Assembly: GCA_947625305.1 (NCBI GenBank)
Contig: CANQNW010000002.1
Span: 156,581-220,580, forward strand
DNA: 64,000 nt
Origin: Candidatus Gastranaerophilales bacterium
Lineage (GTDB): Bacteria > Cyanobacteriota > Vampirovibrionia > Gastranaerophilales > Gastranaerophilaceae
Direction: 5' to 3'
Made by a program: the position numbers and the translations under genes. The notes below the pieces were generated by a model, which ran no database searches, had not been told where the DNA came from, and worked only from the letters and a program-made list of their open reading frames with translations. Below are positions 18,156 through 28,202 of this stretch, one piece after another. Within the stretch, counting starts at the first letter, position 1, and every line of letters starts with the position of its first letter.

Positions 18156-18437
18156 TTTTCTCTCCGTGTTTATTTCTTTCGCATTATGTTTTAAACCGCA
18201 GTACAAAAATTTTTTGCTAGTCTTTTTTTAAAATATATACTATTTTTTAATTTTTAATTTTTTATTTTACCTTATATGTATTAATTTTATTGAGTTTTAG
18301 CCTTTTAAAATTCAACTTTACATTTCTTAATATTGTATATATTTTTTAGCTATTATTTATCTAAATTAAGTAAATGTCAAATAATATTATATATTTGAAT
18401 GATTGAATTAATTTGAAAATTAAGTCACAATTACATT

Positions 18438-19496
18438 ATGAAAAAGATTACCTGCTCAATTATAATATATTTACTATTTTCATTATCGGGAGTATGTAAA
18501 AACATTGAAAATCCTGATAATTTTACTGATTTAGGAAGATATACGGAAACTTTTGAATTAAATGAATGTGATAATGAAATCACAACTAAAGAAGATGATG
18601 AACAATTTGAACAAGAAGCTATAATTGATATTGCTAAAAGGTATGAGGAAAATGCGGTCGAATTAAAACTTGATGATATTGATGAAGAAAACATAAGCAA
18701 TGTTAATAGCGAAAGGTTATTTAAATTAAGAGTTAACGAAACCCAATACAATATTGAACAAAATATTAAAAACGAAAATATGATATGGGACGGTTCAAAG
18801 GCATTTTCTCAAGCATTTATAAATAATTCAAGACACATGGCGCCTATTCCCTCTGTTATTAATTCACAAAATATAGAAGCAAAAGTATCGCCTTCATTAT
18901 CGGCTAAACTCGGGCAAACTTATCTTTTTGATTCGTTTGATAGTTCTGTTTTATTTGTAAGAAGCAATGAATCTACATATAATACGGGTTCTGTAATATC
19001 CTACAAAGGTGACGGTTTAAATATTGCATTGGGCTCTTTTTCATCATCATATAATAATGCCTCATCAGGCGGGGCGGTTATAAAATCTAATCCGCTTTTA
19101 CTTCCTAATAATTGCGGAAGTTTTGCTATTGGAAGTGCTTTATTTTCAAATGAAGGTCAGGAATTTGACAAAACAACGGGCGGAATTTTTACGGAATACA
19201 AATATAAACGATTAAAACTAAATGCTCAAGCAGGGCAGATCAGATATTCTAACTCTGCCAATCCTGAAACAAGTTTATATTTTATCCCCGAATTAAGACT
19301 TACAGACTCAATTTATGTAAAAACACGTTTTATAAGAAACGTTACGCAAAACACCATGCAGGACGAAATGGCGCTTACATACAAACCAAAAAACAGCAAA
19401 AATAATCTTGAATTTGAAATTAACGCATCTAATCAATACGACCAAAATTCAACTATCAAACAAAGATTAAAACTTACCACATCATTTAGAATTTAA
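18438..19496 (+). CDS. exported protein, putative outer-membrane beta-barrel
   Basis: A 352-residue protein with a signal peptide (cleavage around residue 20). A Glu/Asp-rich helical segment covers about 25-115, and the remainder is rich in alternating polar and hydrophobic strands (for example LFVRSNESTYNTGSVISYKG, YKYKRLKLNAQAGQIRYSNS, LRLTDSIYVKTRFIRNV). The chain ends in a strand closing with Phe-Arg-Ile (KLTTSFRI), similar to barrel-closing strands. I infer an outer-membrane barrel preceded by a periplasmic domain. No named family is recognised. Confidence 0.65.
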   Translation: MKKITCSIIIYLLFSLSGVCKNIENPDNFTDLGRYTETFELNECDNEITTKEDDEQFEQEAIIDIAKRYEENAVELKLDDIDEENISNVNSERLFKLRVNETQYNIEQNIKNENMIWDGSKAFSQAFINNSRHMAPIPSVINSQNIEAKVSPSLSAKLGQTYLFDSFDSSVLFVRSNESTYNTGSVISYKGDGLNIALGSFSSSYNNASSGGAVIKSNPLLLPNNCGSFAIGSALFSNEGQEFDKTTGGIFTEYKYKRLKLNAQAGQIRYSNSANPETSLYFIPELRLTDSIYVKTRFIRNVTQNTMQDEMALTYKPKNSKNNLEFEINASNQYDQNSTIKQRLKLTTSFRI

Positions 19497-19521
19497 TTTA
19501 AATTTGTGACATAATAATGTT

Positions 19522-22359
19522 ATGAACGACAAAATTATAATAAGAAAAGCAAATCAGCATAATTTAAAAAATGTAAGTTTAGAACTTCCAAAAAATGAAC
19601 TTATAGTATTCACGGGCATTTCGGGTTCAGGCAAAAGTTCACTTGCTTTTGATACTATTTTTGCGGAGGGTCAAAGACGATATGTAGAAAGTCTTTCAAA
19701 CTATGCAAGGCAATTTTTGGGACAGCTTGATAAACCGGACGTAGAAAGTATTGAAGGGCTTTCTCCCGCTATTTCAATTGACCAAAAATCAACCAGCAAT
19801 AACCCCCGATCAACGGTCGGAACGGTTACCGAAATATATGATTATTTAAGACTATTATTTGCAAGAATAGGTACACCTCACTGCCCCGAGTGCGGATGCG
19901 AGATTGCGCCTCAATCCATTGATGAAATTGTTGATAAAATATATCAACTGCCTGAAGGCACTAAAATTCAACTGCTTGCCCCTGTTGTCAGAGGAAAAAA
20001 AGGTGAATTTATTAACCTTTTTGAAGAATTAAAACAAGAAGGATTTGTAAGAGTAAGAGTGGATGGGCAAATTTATAATCTTGACGAGGATGAAATTGAA
20101 TTAAATAAAACTCAAAAACATACAATAGAGGTGGTTGTTGACAGGCTTGTTATAAAAGAAAGCGCTAAATCAAGATTAACCGATAGCGCCCAGATTGCAC
20201 TTCAAAAAGCAGACGGGCTTTTATTTGTTGATGTTGTAGGCGGAAATGAAATGATTTTCAGCGAAAAACTGGCATGCCCGAATTGTAATTTAAGTTTTGA
20301 AGAACTTGCACCGAGGATATTCAGTTTTAATAATCCGTACGGAGCATGTCCCGCTTGTTCGGGGCTTGGAGCGCATTATGAAATGGACCCTGATTTATTA
20401 ATTCCCGATAAATCAAAATCTCTAAGGCAAGGGGCTATATACCCTTGGGCGAAGACTGGCAATCCTTATTATCTTGATGTTTTAAAATCCGTTTGCGAGC
20501 ATTTCGGAATTGATATGGATATGCCGTTTGATAATCTTTCCATTGACCATCAAAATATTATCCTTTTCGGAAGCGGAAGAGAATTAATAAAAATGCGCTA
20601 TAAAGAGTTTGGCGGTACAAGATACATTACCCAGACAAGACCGTTTATGGGTGTAATTCCTTATTTTATGCACAAATATGAGGATTCTAATTCCGATGAA
20701 GTAAGAGATTATATTCAGGAATATATGTCGCAAATTCCTTGCAGTGTGTGCGGTGGTGCAAGATTAAAACCTTTTTCGCTTGCCGTTACGATTATGGGGA
20801 AAAATATTTATGAAGTCTGCCTCATGTCGATTAAAGAATGTTATAAATTCTTTTCCGATTTATATCTTGAACTTGATGATTATAAGCTTCAAATTGCAAA
20901 ACAAATTCTGGAGGAAATACAAGCAAGACTTAAATTTATGCTTGATGTCGGATTAAGTTATTTAAATCTTGCCAGAATGTCAGGAACACTTTCAGGTGGC
21001 GAGGCGCAGAGAATAAGACTGGCTACGCAGATAGGGAGCGGATTATCGGGAGTATTATATGTACTTGATGAACCATCCATAGGACTTCACCAATACAATA
21101 ATGATATGTTAATCAAAACACTTTTAAAGCTTAGAAATCTCGGAAACACATTAATTGTCGTAGAACACGATGAAGATACAATAAGAAGTGCCGACCATAT
21201 AGTAGATATCGGGCTTTATGCAGGGGTTAAGGGCGGGAAAATTATAGCCCAAGGTACTCTTGAAGATATCATAAAATCTAAAAAATCACTGACAGGTCAA
21301 TATCTGAGCGGAGAAAAGTCTATTCCGATACCTAAAAAAAGACGGGAGGGAAGCGGAAAATATTTAGTCGTAAAAAATGCTCATAAGAACAATTTGAAAA
21401 ATATTGACGTGACTATTCCGCTTGGGAAAGTAATCGCATTAACGGGAATTTCGGGAAGCGGAAAATCAACATTAATGAACGATATAATTTATCAATATTC
21501 AATTCATAAATTAAATAAAAATAAACCAAAACCCCAAGGAGTAGACTTTATTGAAGGATTTGAAAATATTGATAAAGTCATTTGTATTGACCAATCACCT
21601 ATAGGAAGAACTCCAAGGTCAAACCCTGCAACCTATACGGATGTATTTACACATATTAGAGAACTTTTTGCAAAAACACCCGAAGCAAAAATGAGAGGTT
21701 ATAGTGCGGGCAGATTCAGCTTTAACGTAAAAGGCGGAAGATGTGAAGCTTGCAAGGGCGATGGTGTTACAAAGATAGAAATGAACTTTTTATCGGATGT
21801 TTATGTAAAATGTAATGTCTGCAAAGGTCAAAGGTACAACAGAGAAACTCTTGAAGTTAAGTATGGCGGCAAAAATATCTCTGAAGTTCTTGATATGACT
21901 ATAGCTGAGGCATTAGAATTTTTTGAAAATATCCCAAAAATAAAATCAAGACTTCAAACTTTAAATGATGTCGGTTTAGGCTATATGAAACTGGGGCAGA
22001 GTTCTACAACACTCTCGGGCGGTGAAGCTCAAAGAATTAAACTGGCGAGCGAACTTAATAAAAGAGCAACGGGCAAGACACTTTATCTTTTAGATGAGCC
22101 GACAGTCGGACTTCACTGGTATGATTTGGATAAACTTATTAAAATAATTAATAAACTCGCTGATAACGGCAATACAATATTAATTATTGAACATAATCTT
22201 GATTTAATTAAAACAGCAGACCATATTATTGATTTAGGCCCTCAAGGCGGAGATGAAGGCGGAACTATTGTAGCGGAAGGCACTCCTGAAGAAGTGGCGC
22301 AATGTAAAAAATCTTTTACAGGGTTGTATTTGAAAAAAATTCTTAATCATAATAAATAA
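19522..22359 (+). CDS. uvrA: excinuclease ABC subunit A
   Basis: Damage-recognition ATPase of nucleotide excision repair. The 945-residue protein has both ABC modules: Walker [13 protein letters not shown] near residue 32 and [12 protein letters not shown] in the second half. Signature motifs are [14 protein letters not shown] and [14 protein letters not shown]. Zinc-finger pairs include [20 protein letters not shown] and [16 protein letters not shown]. Length is normal. It has no obvious Shine-Dalgarno sequence. It follows the putative barrel gene by 25 bases. Confidence 0.98.
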   Translation: MNDKIIIRKANQHNLKNVSLELPKNELIVFTGISGSGKSSLAFDTIFAEGQRRYVESLSNYARQFLGQLDKPDVESIEGLSPAISIDQKSTSNNPRSTVGTVTEIYDYLRLLFARIGTPHCPECGCEIAPQSIDEIVDKIYQLPEGTKIQLLAPVVRGKKGEFINLFEELKQEGFVRVRVDGQIYNLDEDEIELNKTQKHTIEVVVDRLVIKESAKSRLTDSAQIALQKADGLLFVDVVGGNEMIFSEKLACPNCNLSFEELAPRIFSFNNPYGACPACSGLGAHYEMDPDLLIPDKSKSLRQGAIYPWAKTGNPYYLDVLKSVCEHFGIDMDMPFDNLSIDHQNIILFGSGRELIKMRYKEFGGTRYITQTRPFMGVIPYFMHKYEDSNSDEVRDYIQEYMSQIPCSVCGGARLKPFSLAVTIMGKNIYEVCLMSIKECYKFFSDLYLELDDYKLQIAKQILEEIQARLKFMLDVGLSYLNLARMSGTLSGGEAQRIRLATQIGSGLSGVLYVLDEPSIGLHQYNNDMLIKTLLKLRNLGNTLIVVEHDEDTIRSADHIVDIGLYAGVKGGKIIAQGTLEDIIKSKKSLTGQYLSGEKSIPIPKKRREGSGKYLVVKNAHKNNLKNIDVTIPLGKVIALTGISGSGKSTLMNDIIYQYSIHKLNKNKPKPQGVDFIEGFENIDKVICIDQSPIGRTPRSNPATYTDVFTHIRELFAKTPEAKMRGYSAGRFSFNVKGGRCEACKGDGVTKIEMNFLSDVYVKCNVCKGQRYNRETLEVKYGGKNISEVLDMTIAEALEFFENIPKIKSRLQTLNDVGLGYMKLGQSSTTLSGGEAQRIKLASELNKRATGKTLYLLDEPTVGLHWYDLDKLIKIINKLADNGNTILIIEHNLDLIKTADHIIDLGPQGGDEGGTIVAEGTPEEVAQCKKSFTGLYLKKILNHNK

Positions 22360-22390
22360 GGAGTTTGCAATTTATTACAAACTCCTTTAT
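22357..22390. terminator. bidirectional terminator between uvrA and the 119-residue gene
   Basis: AAGGAGTTTG pairs with CAAACTCCTT around a 10-base AT loop, with T-rich flanks on both strands. It sits between convergent stops. Confidence 0.8.
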
Positions 22391-22408
22391 ATATTTTATG
22401 TTATTTTA

Positions 22409-22768
22409 TTATTCTACTATACCTTTAATAGCTGTTACTTCAACATCTGCAGTTCTTACGGGTGCTTTTTTAGCATTATGTTTATCAATAGCCTTACCGA
22501 TTAACCCGCCGATTGTACGACCGATTAACATACCTGCAAGAATTACAGCTGCGGGAATTGCAAATTTAACTCCCTTTACAATAGGTTGTGAAATAACTTT
22601 ACCGCTTGCTTCAAGTTGTTTTACGGTATTTTCAATGCCGTTTATAAAAATATCTTTTCTGTTTTTAATTATATATCCGCTTCCTGCACCAAGACCGACA
22701 AAAGAGCCTATTCTTCTGCCTTTGTTTCTTGCTGTATGCGGTTGATTATTAATTGCTGAAACTTTCAT
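22409..22768 (-). CDS. small glycine-zipper membrane protein
   Basis: A 119-residue protein that begins MKVSAINN. A Gly-rich segment (GSFVGLGAGSGYI) and a longer hydrophobic helix (AIPAAVILAGMLIGRTIGGL) follow, with spaced glycines as in glycine-zipper membrane proteins. The tail is a short basic and acidic segment. No family is recognised. The MKxSxxN opening recalls the other lineage-type proteins of the window (33971-34633 opens MQISKVN). Role unknown. Confidence 0.68.
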   Translation of the reverse strand: MKVSAINNQPHTARNKGRRIGSFVGLGAGSGYIIKNRKDIFINGIENTVKQLEASGKVISQPIVKGVKFAIPAAVILAGMLIGRTIGGLIGKAIDKHNAKKAPVRTADVEVTAIKGIVE

Positions 22769-22863
22769 ATATTTTCCTTTTTTATTCTTTCTGAACTTAT
22801 TAAATCATGTACATGATTTTTTTTGCCATCTGAAATATTGTATTTTAATATTTTGTAATAAAA

Positions 22864-22889
22864 TTAGCGGGCTGTAAAACAGCCCGATA
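22864..22889 (-). terminator. terminator after rpsA
   Basis: On the minus strand CGGGCTG-TTTTA-CAGCCCG forms a compact GC-rich hairpin just downstream of the rpsA stop, followed by CTAATTTTATT. Confidence 0.8.
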
Positions 22890-22904
22890 ATAAAAAATAA
22901 TTTA

Positions 22905-23984
22905 TTATTTTTGAATATCTTTTACGCTTAATGCAATTCTGTGTTCTTGAGGTGTGAATTTCTTAATTAAAACTTCAACTTCATCACCTACATTATAAAT
23001 GTTAAACGGATTTGCATTAGCAGGTTCCATTTCGGCAGAAGGCAATAAAGCTTCAACTCCGGGGTAAATATTAATAAATGCACCGAAAGAAGTTACTTTA
23101 TTAACGGTACCTTTTATAACCTGACCTTCTTTAAATTCATTTTCAATGGATTCCCAAGGATTTTCACCCATTCTCTTTAAACTCAAGCTGATTCTTTTCA
23201 TATCCGTATCGATTTTTAAGATTTTAACTTCAAGTTCCTGACCTAAAGAAATTACATCTGAAGGATGTTTAATTCTCTGCCAAGAGATTTCAGAGATAGG
23301 AAGAAGACCGTCAACTCCGTTAATATCGATAAATCCGCCAAAATCAGCAATTCTGACTACTTTACCTTTTACAACAGAACCTACTTCAAGGTTTGCAATT
23401 ATTTCATCTACAACTTGTTCTCTTTGTTCAGCTACAGCTTGTCTTTGAGATAATATTAATTTATTTCTCTTAGGATCAGCTTCTAAAACTTTTACTTCAA
23501 TATCCTGACCGATTAAACCGTCAAAAGGAGCGCCTGTTCTTAATTGGCTTGCAGGTACAAATCCTCTTAAATCTGATATTTCAACAATAACTCCGCCTCT
23601 TACTACTAAAACAACTTTTGCTGTTATTGTTTCATTATTGTATTTAACATTTTGAAGTTCCTGCCAAGCTTTTGCGCAAGATAATTTTCTTAAGGACAGC
23701 ATAATTCTGTCATTTTCGTCATCGCCTTCATCTTTTAATATGTAAAATTCTTTTACATCATTAATAGTAATATAATCGGAATAATCTCTGTCATTTACCT
23801 GATTATTGGTAATTTCTTTATTGGGAAGGAATGCCTCTGTTTTAGCGCCTATATCAACCAAAAAACCGTCATTTTCCTGTTTAATTACAATTCCTTTTAC
23901 AACATCAGCTACAGAAAATTTATAGTTGTAGCTTTCTTCCAATAATTTGACGAATTCGTCTTGTTCATTCATTGTTTTTGTCAT
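22905..23984 (-). CDS. rpsA: 30S ribosomal protein S1 (four S1 domains)
   Basis: A 359-residue protein with four S1 RNA-binding domains at about residues 20-95, 108-180, 197-265 and 282-352. Examples are VKGKVVRIADFGGFIDINGV and IKGTVNKVTSFGAFINIYPG. Four domains rather than six matches the short S1 of cyanobacteria and relatives. It should aid mRNA binding to the ribosome. It is downstream of ispH on the same strand, with the two separated by 17 bases; the S1/IspH neighbourhood is common in other phyla too. Confidence 0.93.
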   Translation of the reverse strand: MTKTMNEQDEFVKLLEESYNYKFSVADVVKGIVIKQENDGFLVDIGAKTEAFLPNKEITNNQVNDRDYSDYITINDVKEFYILKDEGDDENDRIMLSLRKLSCAKAWQELQNVKYNNETITAKVVLVVRGGVIVEISDLRGFVPASQLRTGAPFDGLIGQDIEVKVLEADPKRNKLILSQRQAVAEQREQVVDEIIANLEVGSVVKGKVVRIADFGGFIDINGVDGLLPISEISWQRIKHPSDVISLGQELEVKILKIDTDMKRISLSLKRMGENPWESIENEFKEGQVIKGTVNKVTSFGAFINIYPGVEALLPSAEMEPANANPFNIYNVGDEVEVLIKKFTPQEHRIALSVKDIQK

Positions 23985-24001
23985 TTTTAATATGTCCTTT
24001 C

Positions 24002-24868
24002 TTAAATTTTTTCTAATTCTGTTATAACTTCTTTTATGATATTTTCGGGGGTGGAAGCACCTGCCGTAACCCCTATATTTTCAATATTTTTTATATCATT
24101 ATGATATTGTTTTAAATCATCTGCCGTTTCTATATGAATTGTTTTTGTAATTGCAGATAATATTTCAGCCAAATGAGTTGTATTAGCGCTTTTTTTACTG
24201 CCTACGACAACCATTAAATCAGAGGTTTTAGCCAGCTCTTTTGCTTCTCTTTGGCGCATTGAAGTTGATTTACATATTGTATTAAATACTTTAAGTTCAC
24301 TTGCAATGGGGAGCAGGGCAGTTACAATCTCTTGGAGCAGTTCAGGCTTTTGTGTGGTTTGAATTACCACTCCCGCTTTTTTATGTTCTTTTATTTTATC
24401 CGTAATTAAATTCAGTGCATTTATATCAGGGATTACATATACATTTTTAGAATACATTTCTGCATTAGCTTTTATGGCAATAACTTCAGGATGTTCCGGC
24501 TTGCCTAAAATTAATACAAGAAAATCCTCCTGTGCCAGCTGAACAGCTTTTTGCTGAACTTTTTTAACGTCAAGGCAGGTCAAATCAACAACTTCAAAGC
24601 CTTTATCTTCAATTTCTTTAATTTTTTGAGGCGCCATACCGTGACTTCTCACAATGCAAATGCCCGTTTCATTATCAGGCAATTCATCTACGGTTTTTAT
24701 ACCTAATTCTTCAAGTTCTTTAATAACATGAGAATTATGTATAAGTTCGCCTAATACCCATACCTTTTTAGATGCATTTTCAATCTTTATTTTTTTAGTT
24801 GTTTCGACCGCTCTTTTAACTCCGTAGCAAAATCCTGCACCTTGAGCCAATTTTATATTTTTTTTCAG
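24002..24868 (-). CDS. ispH: 4-hydroxy-3-methylbut-2-enyl diphosphate reductase
   Basis: Last MEP-pathway step, making IPP and DMAPP with a [4Fe-4S] cluster. Conserved blocks are AGFCYGVKRAVE, GELIHNSHVIKELEELG, VRSHGMAP, DLTCLDVKKVQ, QTTQKPE, NTICKSTSMRQREAKEL, VVGSKKSANTTHL and GASTPENIIKEV. Three cluster cysteines are present. No ATG fits the start: a TAG lies upstream in frame. The family's N-terminal strand (KNIKLAQGAGFC) would require a CTG at 24868 (preceded by GGAAG and AGGA) or a shorter TTG at 24850. I use the CTG because it restores the beta strand seen in IspH proteins. Confidence 0.92.
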   Translation of the reverse strand: MKKNIKLAQGAGFCYGVKRAVETTKKIKIENASKKVWVLGELIHNSHVIKELEELGIKTVDELPDNETGICIVRSHGMAPQKIKEIEDKGFEVVDLTCLDVKKVQQKAVQLAQEDFLVLILGKPEHPEVIAIKANAEMYSKNVYVIPDINALNLITDKIKEHKKAGVVIQTTQKPELLQEIVTALLPIASELKVFNTICKSTSMRQREAKELAKTSDLMVVVGSKKSANTTHLAEILSAITKTIHIETADDLKQYHNDIKNIENIGVTAGASTPENIIKEVITELEKI

Positions 24869-24964
24869 TGTCCTAAACTTCCATTCTTTAGACTAGCAAA
24901 AAGTTTCCTTTCCGCAGTAATTTTTTTATATCATGAACATTTTTTATTTGCAATTCGAGTATAT

Positions 24965-26383
24965 TTAAAATTGGAAATATAAAAATTCAGACACCTTATT
25001 CATTGATGAAACGGATAATACAAACAAAAGAATTGTTACTATAAAATATATTTTAGAAGGTTTAAACTTTTCAACCCATTCCATTGAATTTTTCATAAAG
25101 AAACTCATTATTATACAGCCTGCGAATAAAAATAAGCTTAATTTTATATTTCCGTTTTCAAATGTAAATCTTAATTTATTAATTACAAGCGGATTTATAC
25201 CGTTTAATCCAATCAGTGATTTTAAAAGTTCTATTGCTCTATGAATAGAAGGCGCACGGAAAAACATCCATGTAAAATTTAAAAATATAAATGTTATAAA
25301 TATTGCCAAATATTTATTCATATTAATATTTAATTTTTTCCATAAGCGGTTAACGCAAGCTCCAAGTCCGTGCAGAACACCCCAAATAATAAATGTCCAA
25401 TTGGCGCCGTGCCAAATTCCGCCGATTAAAAATGTTACGAACAGATTTCTGTATGTTTTAAATTCTCCTATTCTATTCCCTCCAAGCGGGATATATATAT
25501 AATTTTTCAAAAATCTGGATAGTGTCATATGCCATCTTCTCCAAAATTCTTGTATATTTTGTGATTTATACGGTGAATTAAAGTTAACGGGCAAGGCAAT
25601 ATTAAACAATAAAGCTATTCCTAGTGCCATATCACAATATCCCGAAAAATCAAAATATAATTGGAATGAATAACTTAAACAGCCTACCCATGCCTCAAAA
25701 AAGTCAGGTGTTGCTACAGAATCAAATATTCCGATAACAAACGGAGATAAAAAATCTGCAATAAGCACTTTTTTAAACAAGCCGATTGATATTAAAAATA
25801 ACCCTTTTGAAATGTTTTTATGATTTATAATTTTTTTTCTTATATCCGCAAATTGAGGCATCATTTCACTATGATGAAGTATCGGTCCGGCTATTAAATG
25901 AGGGAAAAAAGTTACGAAAAGCCCGTAATTCAGAAAATCATATTCGCTTACTTCTTTTCTGTATGCATCAACAAGATACGCAATCTGCGTAAATGTAAAA
26001 AAACTTATCCCTAAAGGAAGCATTATTTTTAATGTATCAAATCCGCTGTGAAAAACCGCATTTATATTATTAATAAGGAAATCAAAATATTTATAATAAC
26101 TCAAAAGCCCTATATTTCCGATTAATCCTATCATTAATACCAATTTTCTGTTAATTTTCAAGGCGGAAGGATGTGATAATGTATATCCGACCGTATAATT
26201 AAACACCATTGAAATTAAAATCAGCGGAAGGTAGTTTATATTCCAGTATGAATAAAAAATTAATGATGCTACGGTTAACCAGCCTATTCCCAATTTAATT
26301 AATCTTTTTTTATTTAAGTAGAAATAAATAAAAAATGTTATCGGTAAAAATATAAATAAAAATTCAAATGAATTAAACAGCAT
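24965..26383 (-). CDS. MBOAT family O-acyltransferase (AlgI-like)
   Basis: A 472-residue polytopic membrane protein of the AlgI/DltB-type MBOAT group. It has the family opening (MLFNSFEFLFIFLPITFFIYF), a PHLIAGPILHHSEMMPQF segment, the conserved EFWRRWHMTLSRFLKNYIYIP and the catalytic His region GGIWHGANWTFIIWG. Such proteins move acyl groups across the membrane to extracellular glycans. The acceptor is unknown. It lies 18 bases downstream of a probable SGNH-like partner on the same strand, the usual pairing. Confidence 0.93.
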   Translation of the reverse strand: MLFNSFEFLFIFLPITFFIYFYLNKKRLIKLGIGWLTVASLIFYSYWNINYLPLILISMVFNYTVGYTLSHPSALKINRKLVLMIGLIGNIGLLSYYKYFDFLINNINAVFHSGFDTLKIMLPLGISFFTFTQIAYLVDAYRKEVSEYDFLNYGLFVTFFPHLIAGPILHHSEMMPQFADIRKKIINHKNISKGLFLISIGLFKKVLIADFLSPFVIGIFDSVATPDFFEAWVGCLSYSFQLYFDFSGYCDMALGIALLFNIALPVNFNSPYKSQNIQEFWRRWHMTLSRFLKNYIYIPLGGNRIGEFKTYRNLFVTFLIGGIWHGANWTFIIWGVLHGLGACVNRLWKKLNINMNKYLAIFITFIFLNFTWMFFRAPSIHRAIELLKSLIGLNGINPLVINKLRFTFENGNIKLSLFLFAGCIIMSFFMKNSMEWVEKFKPSKIYFIVTILLFVLSVSSMNKVSEFLYFQF

Positions 26384-26401
26384 TCTTTATCAAACTCCCT
26401 T

Positions 26402-27514
26402 TTAATCCCCTGTTATTTTGTCAACCCATTCAATAATATCGGGATTATTTTTTATATAATTCTTCAGTTTAATCTTATCTTCATTTATATGAGTTTTTAC
26501 ATTCTCTTTAGTAAGAACCTTACCGTAATTGTTATTCCCCGTTAAACCCTCAAGTATTATATTACCTAAAGTTGAAGTCGCATGTGAAGATTCAAAAAAG
26601 TATTTCATATCAGGATTTATTTTTTCTTCATTATAAATATCAGGGTATTGAAAATCATATATTTCTCCGATATCGGTTAAGGCAGTTTTCCACTTTTCAT
26701 ACTCTTTTTCGCAAAGTTTATTTATGAGATATAAATCTGTAATATGTGAAGGCATAATAAAAAATCTTATATTTATATTATGTTTTTCGCATAATTGTTT
26801 TAACTCTTTTAAAATTTCGATGTTGCCATAGTCAAAATCATATGAACTGTAATATCCTTTATATTCTCTCAAAGATGCTGCAAATACATTTTCTATTTCT
26901 TCATTATGAAAAATATGTTTAGTCCCGTCTGAATTAAACATTCTTTTTTCAATACCGAGAATATTCTTTACTATAGTCCAAATACTGTCACCTGTAGATT
27001 TTATAGATAATAATGAAAATCCGAGCTCGTTCGGAGTAATATTTTTAACTTCTTTTATCTTATATCTGACATCTTTATTAGTATCGGTTCTATCCTTATC
27101 AAACAAAATAAAATCAACCCCGACATATATATTCTTAATTTCAGGGTGAATAAGTATGGTTTCTTTAAAGCTGTCCAGATATTCATATACAATCATTCCG
27201 CCCATTGCCATATTTTCGGCATTTTTACCTGTTATTTCCTTGTAATAATACTTATTCAAAGCTAAATCGGCTCTTGATGTACCCAAAAATATTGCATCCA
27301 GTTTTCTTCTGTCAAGCTTCAAACCTATAAATTTTGTATATCTTTCTTGAATTTTAGCTTCCGGCTTTAATAAATTTATATGAAACCAATTATTATTAAA
27401 TATATTGTACGGATTTACAGCATAGTTTACTGCACATAAAACAAATATAATAATAAGCAGTATTTTAAGAAATTTAGTATTAAATTTTTTATAATTTTTG
27501 TAATTTAATTTCAT
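26402..27514 (-). CDS. membrane-anchored SGNH/AlgJ-like partner of the MBOAT protein
   Basis: A 370-residue protein from the ATG at 27514 (MKLNYKNYKKF), with one N-terminal membrane anchor (ILLIIIFVLCAVNYAV) and an extracytoplasmic domain. FLGTSRADLAL resembles the nucleophile block of DltD/AlgJ-type esterases (G-T-S-R), and SSHATSTLGN near the end supplies a candidate catalytic His. The gene directly upstream of an MBOAT gene suggests it completes acyl transfer to a surface glycan. The longer frame starting with TTG at 27574 lacks support. Family assignment is inferred from motif and context. Confidence 0.7.
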   Translation of the reverse strand: MKLNYKNYKKFNTKFLKILLIIIFVLCAVNYAVNPYNIFNNNWFHINLLKPEAKIQERYTKFIGLKLDRRKLDAIFLGTSRADLALNKYYYKEITGKNAENMAMGGMIVYEYLDSFKETILIHPEIKNIYVGVDFILFDKDRTDTNKDVRYKIKEVKNITPNELGFSLLSIKSTGDSIWTIVKNILGIEKRMFNSDGTKHIFHNEEIENVFAASLREYKGYYSSYDFDYGNIEILKELKQLCEKHNINIRFFIMPSHITDLYLINKLCEKEYEKWKTALTDIGEIYDFQYPDIYNEEKINPDMKYFFESSHATSTLGNIILEGLTGNNNYGKVLTKENVKTHINEDKIKLKNYIKNNPDIIEWVDKITGD

Positions 27515-27653
27515 AACCCGTAAATTAGATTTAAAATATAAAATTTTTATATCATCAATATTTTTTACGTGCAATGGTATTTTTATTTACACTTTTTTTA
27601 AAAAAAAGTATAATTTAATTAAATTTATTACAAATCAACAGAGGTAAAGAAAT

Positions 27654-28202
27654 ATGACATTAATTATTATCGGTATTATTATTGCTATTGTTTTAATATG
27701 GTTAATTTCCGCATATAATAAAGGGATTATCCTTAGGAATTATGTTAAAGAAGCATTCTCCACAATGGATGTTTATTTGAAAAAACGTTGGGATTTAATT
27801 CCGAATTTAATAGAAACCGTTAAAGGATATGCCCAGCACGAAAAAGAAGTTTTTAATCAGGTTACTGAACTTAGAAGTGCAAATTACGGCGGTTTAAATA
27901 ATAACCAAAAAATTGATATTAACCAAAAACTTGATATAGGTATTGCAAAATTACTTGCCGTAGCTGAAAATTATCCCGATTTAAAAGCTAATGAAAGTTT
28001 TAATAATTTAATGGGTGAACTATCTTCTATTGAAAACGAAATTGCAAATTCAAGAAAATACTATAACGGAACTGTTAGAGAACTAAATACATACACGGAA
28101 GTATTTCCTTCTAACATTGTTTGCGGAATTTTCGGTATAAAACAGGAAAAACTGTTTGAAATTAATGAAACAGAAAGACAAAACGTAAAGGTTCAATTTT
28201 AA
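27654..28202 (+). CDS. LemA family protein
   Basis: A 182-residue protein with an N-terminal membrane helix (residues 2-20), then the LemA helical core. Key segments are YVKEAFSTMDVYLKKRWDLI-PNL, TVKGYAQHEKEVFNQVTELR, ENYPDLKANESFNNLMGELS and ENEIANSRKYYNGTVRELNT. LemA proteins are membrane-anchored helical bundles of uncertain role. The stop overlaps the next start (TAATG), so translation is coupled to the DUF2207 gene, a recurrent pairing. Confidence 0.95.
   Translation: MTLIIIGIIIAIVLIWLISAYNKGIILRNYVKEAFSTMDVYLKKRWDLIPNLIETVKGYAQHEKEVFNQVTELRSANYGGLNNNQKIDINQKLDIGIAKLLAVAENYPDLKANESFNNLMGELSSIENEIANSRKYYNGTVRELNTYTEVFPSNIVCGIFGIKQEKLFEINETERQNVKVQF

Noticed and set aside
27515..27574. 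N-terminal extension of the SGNH-like protein from a TTG
   Set aside because: It has no ribosome site and adds a charged segment before the membrane anchor; the ATG at 27514 gives a normal anchor.
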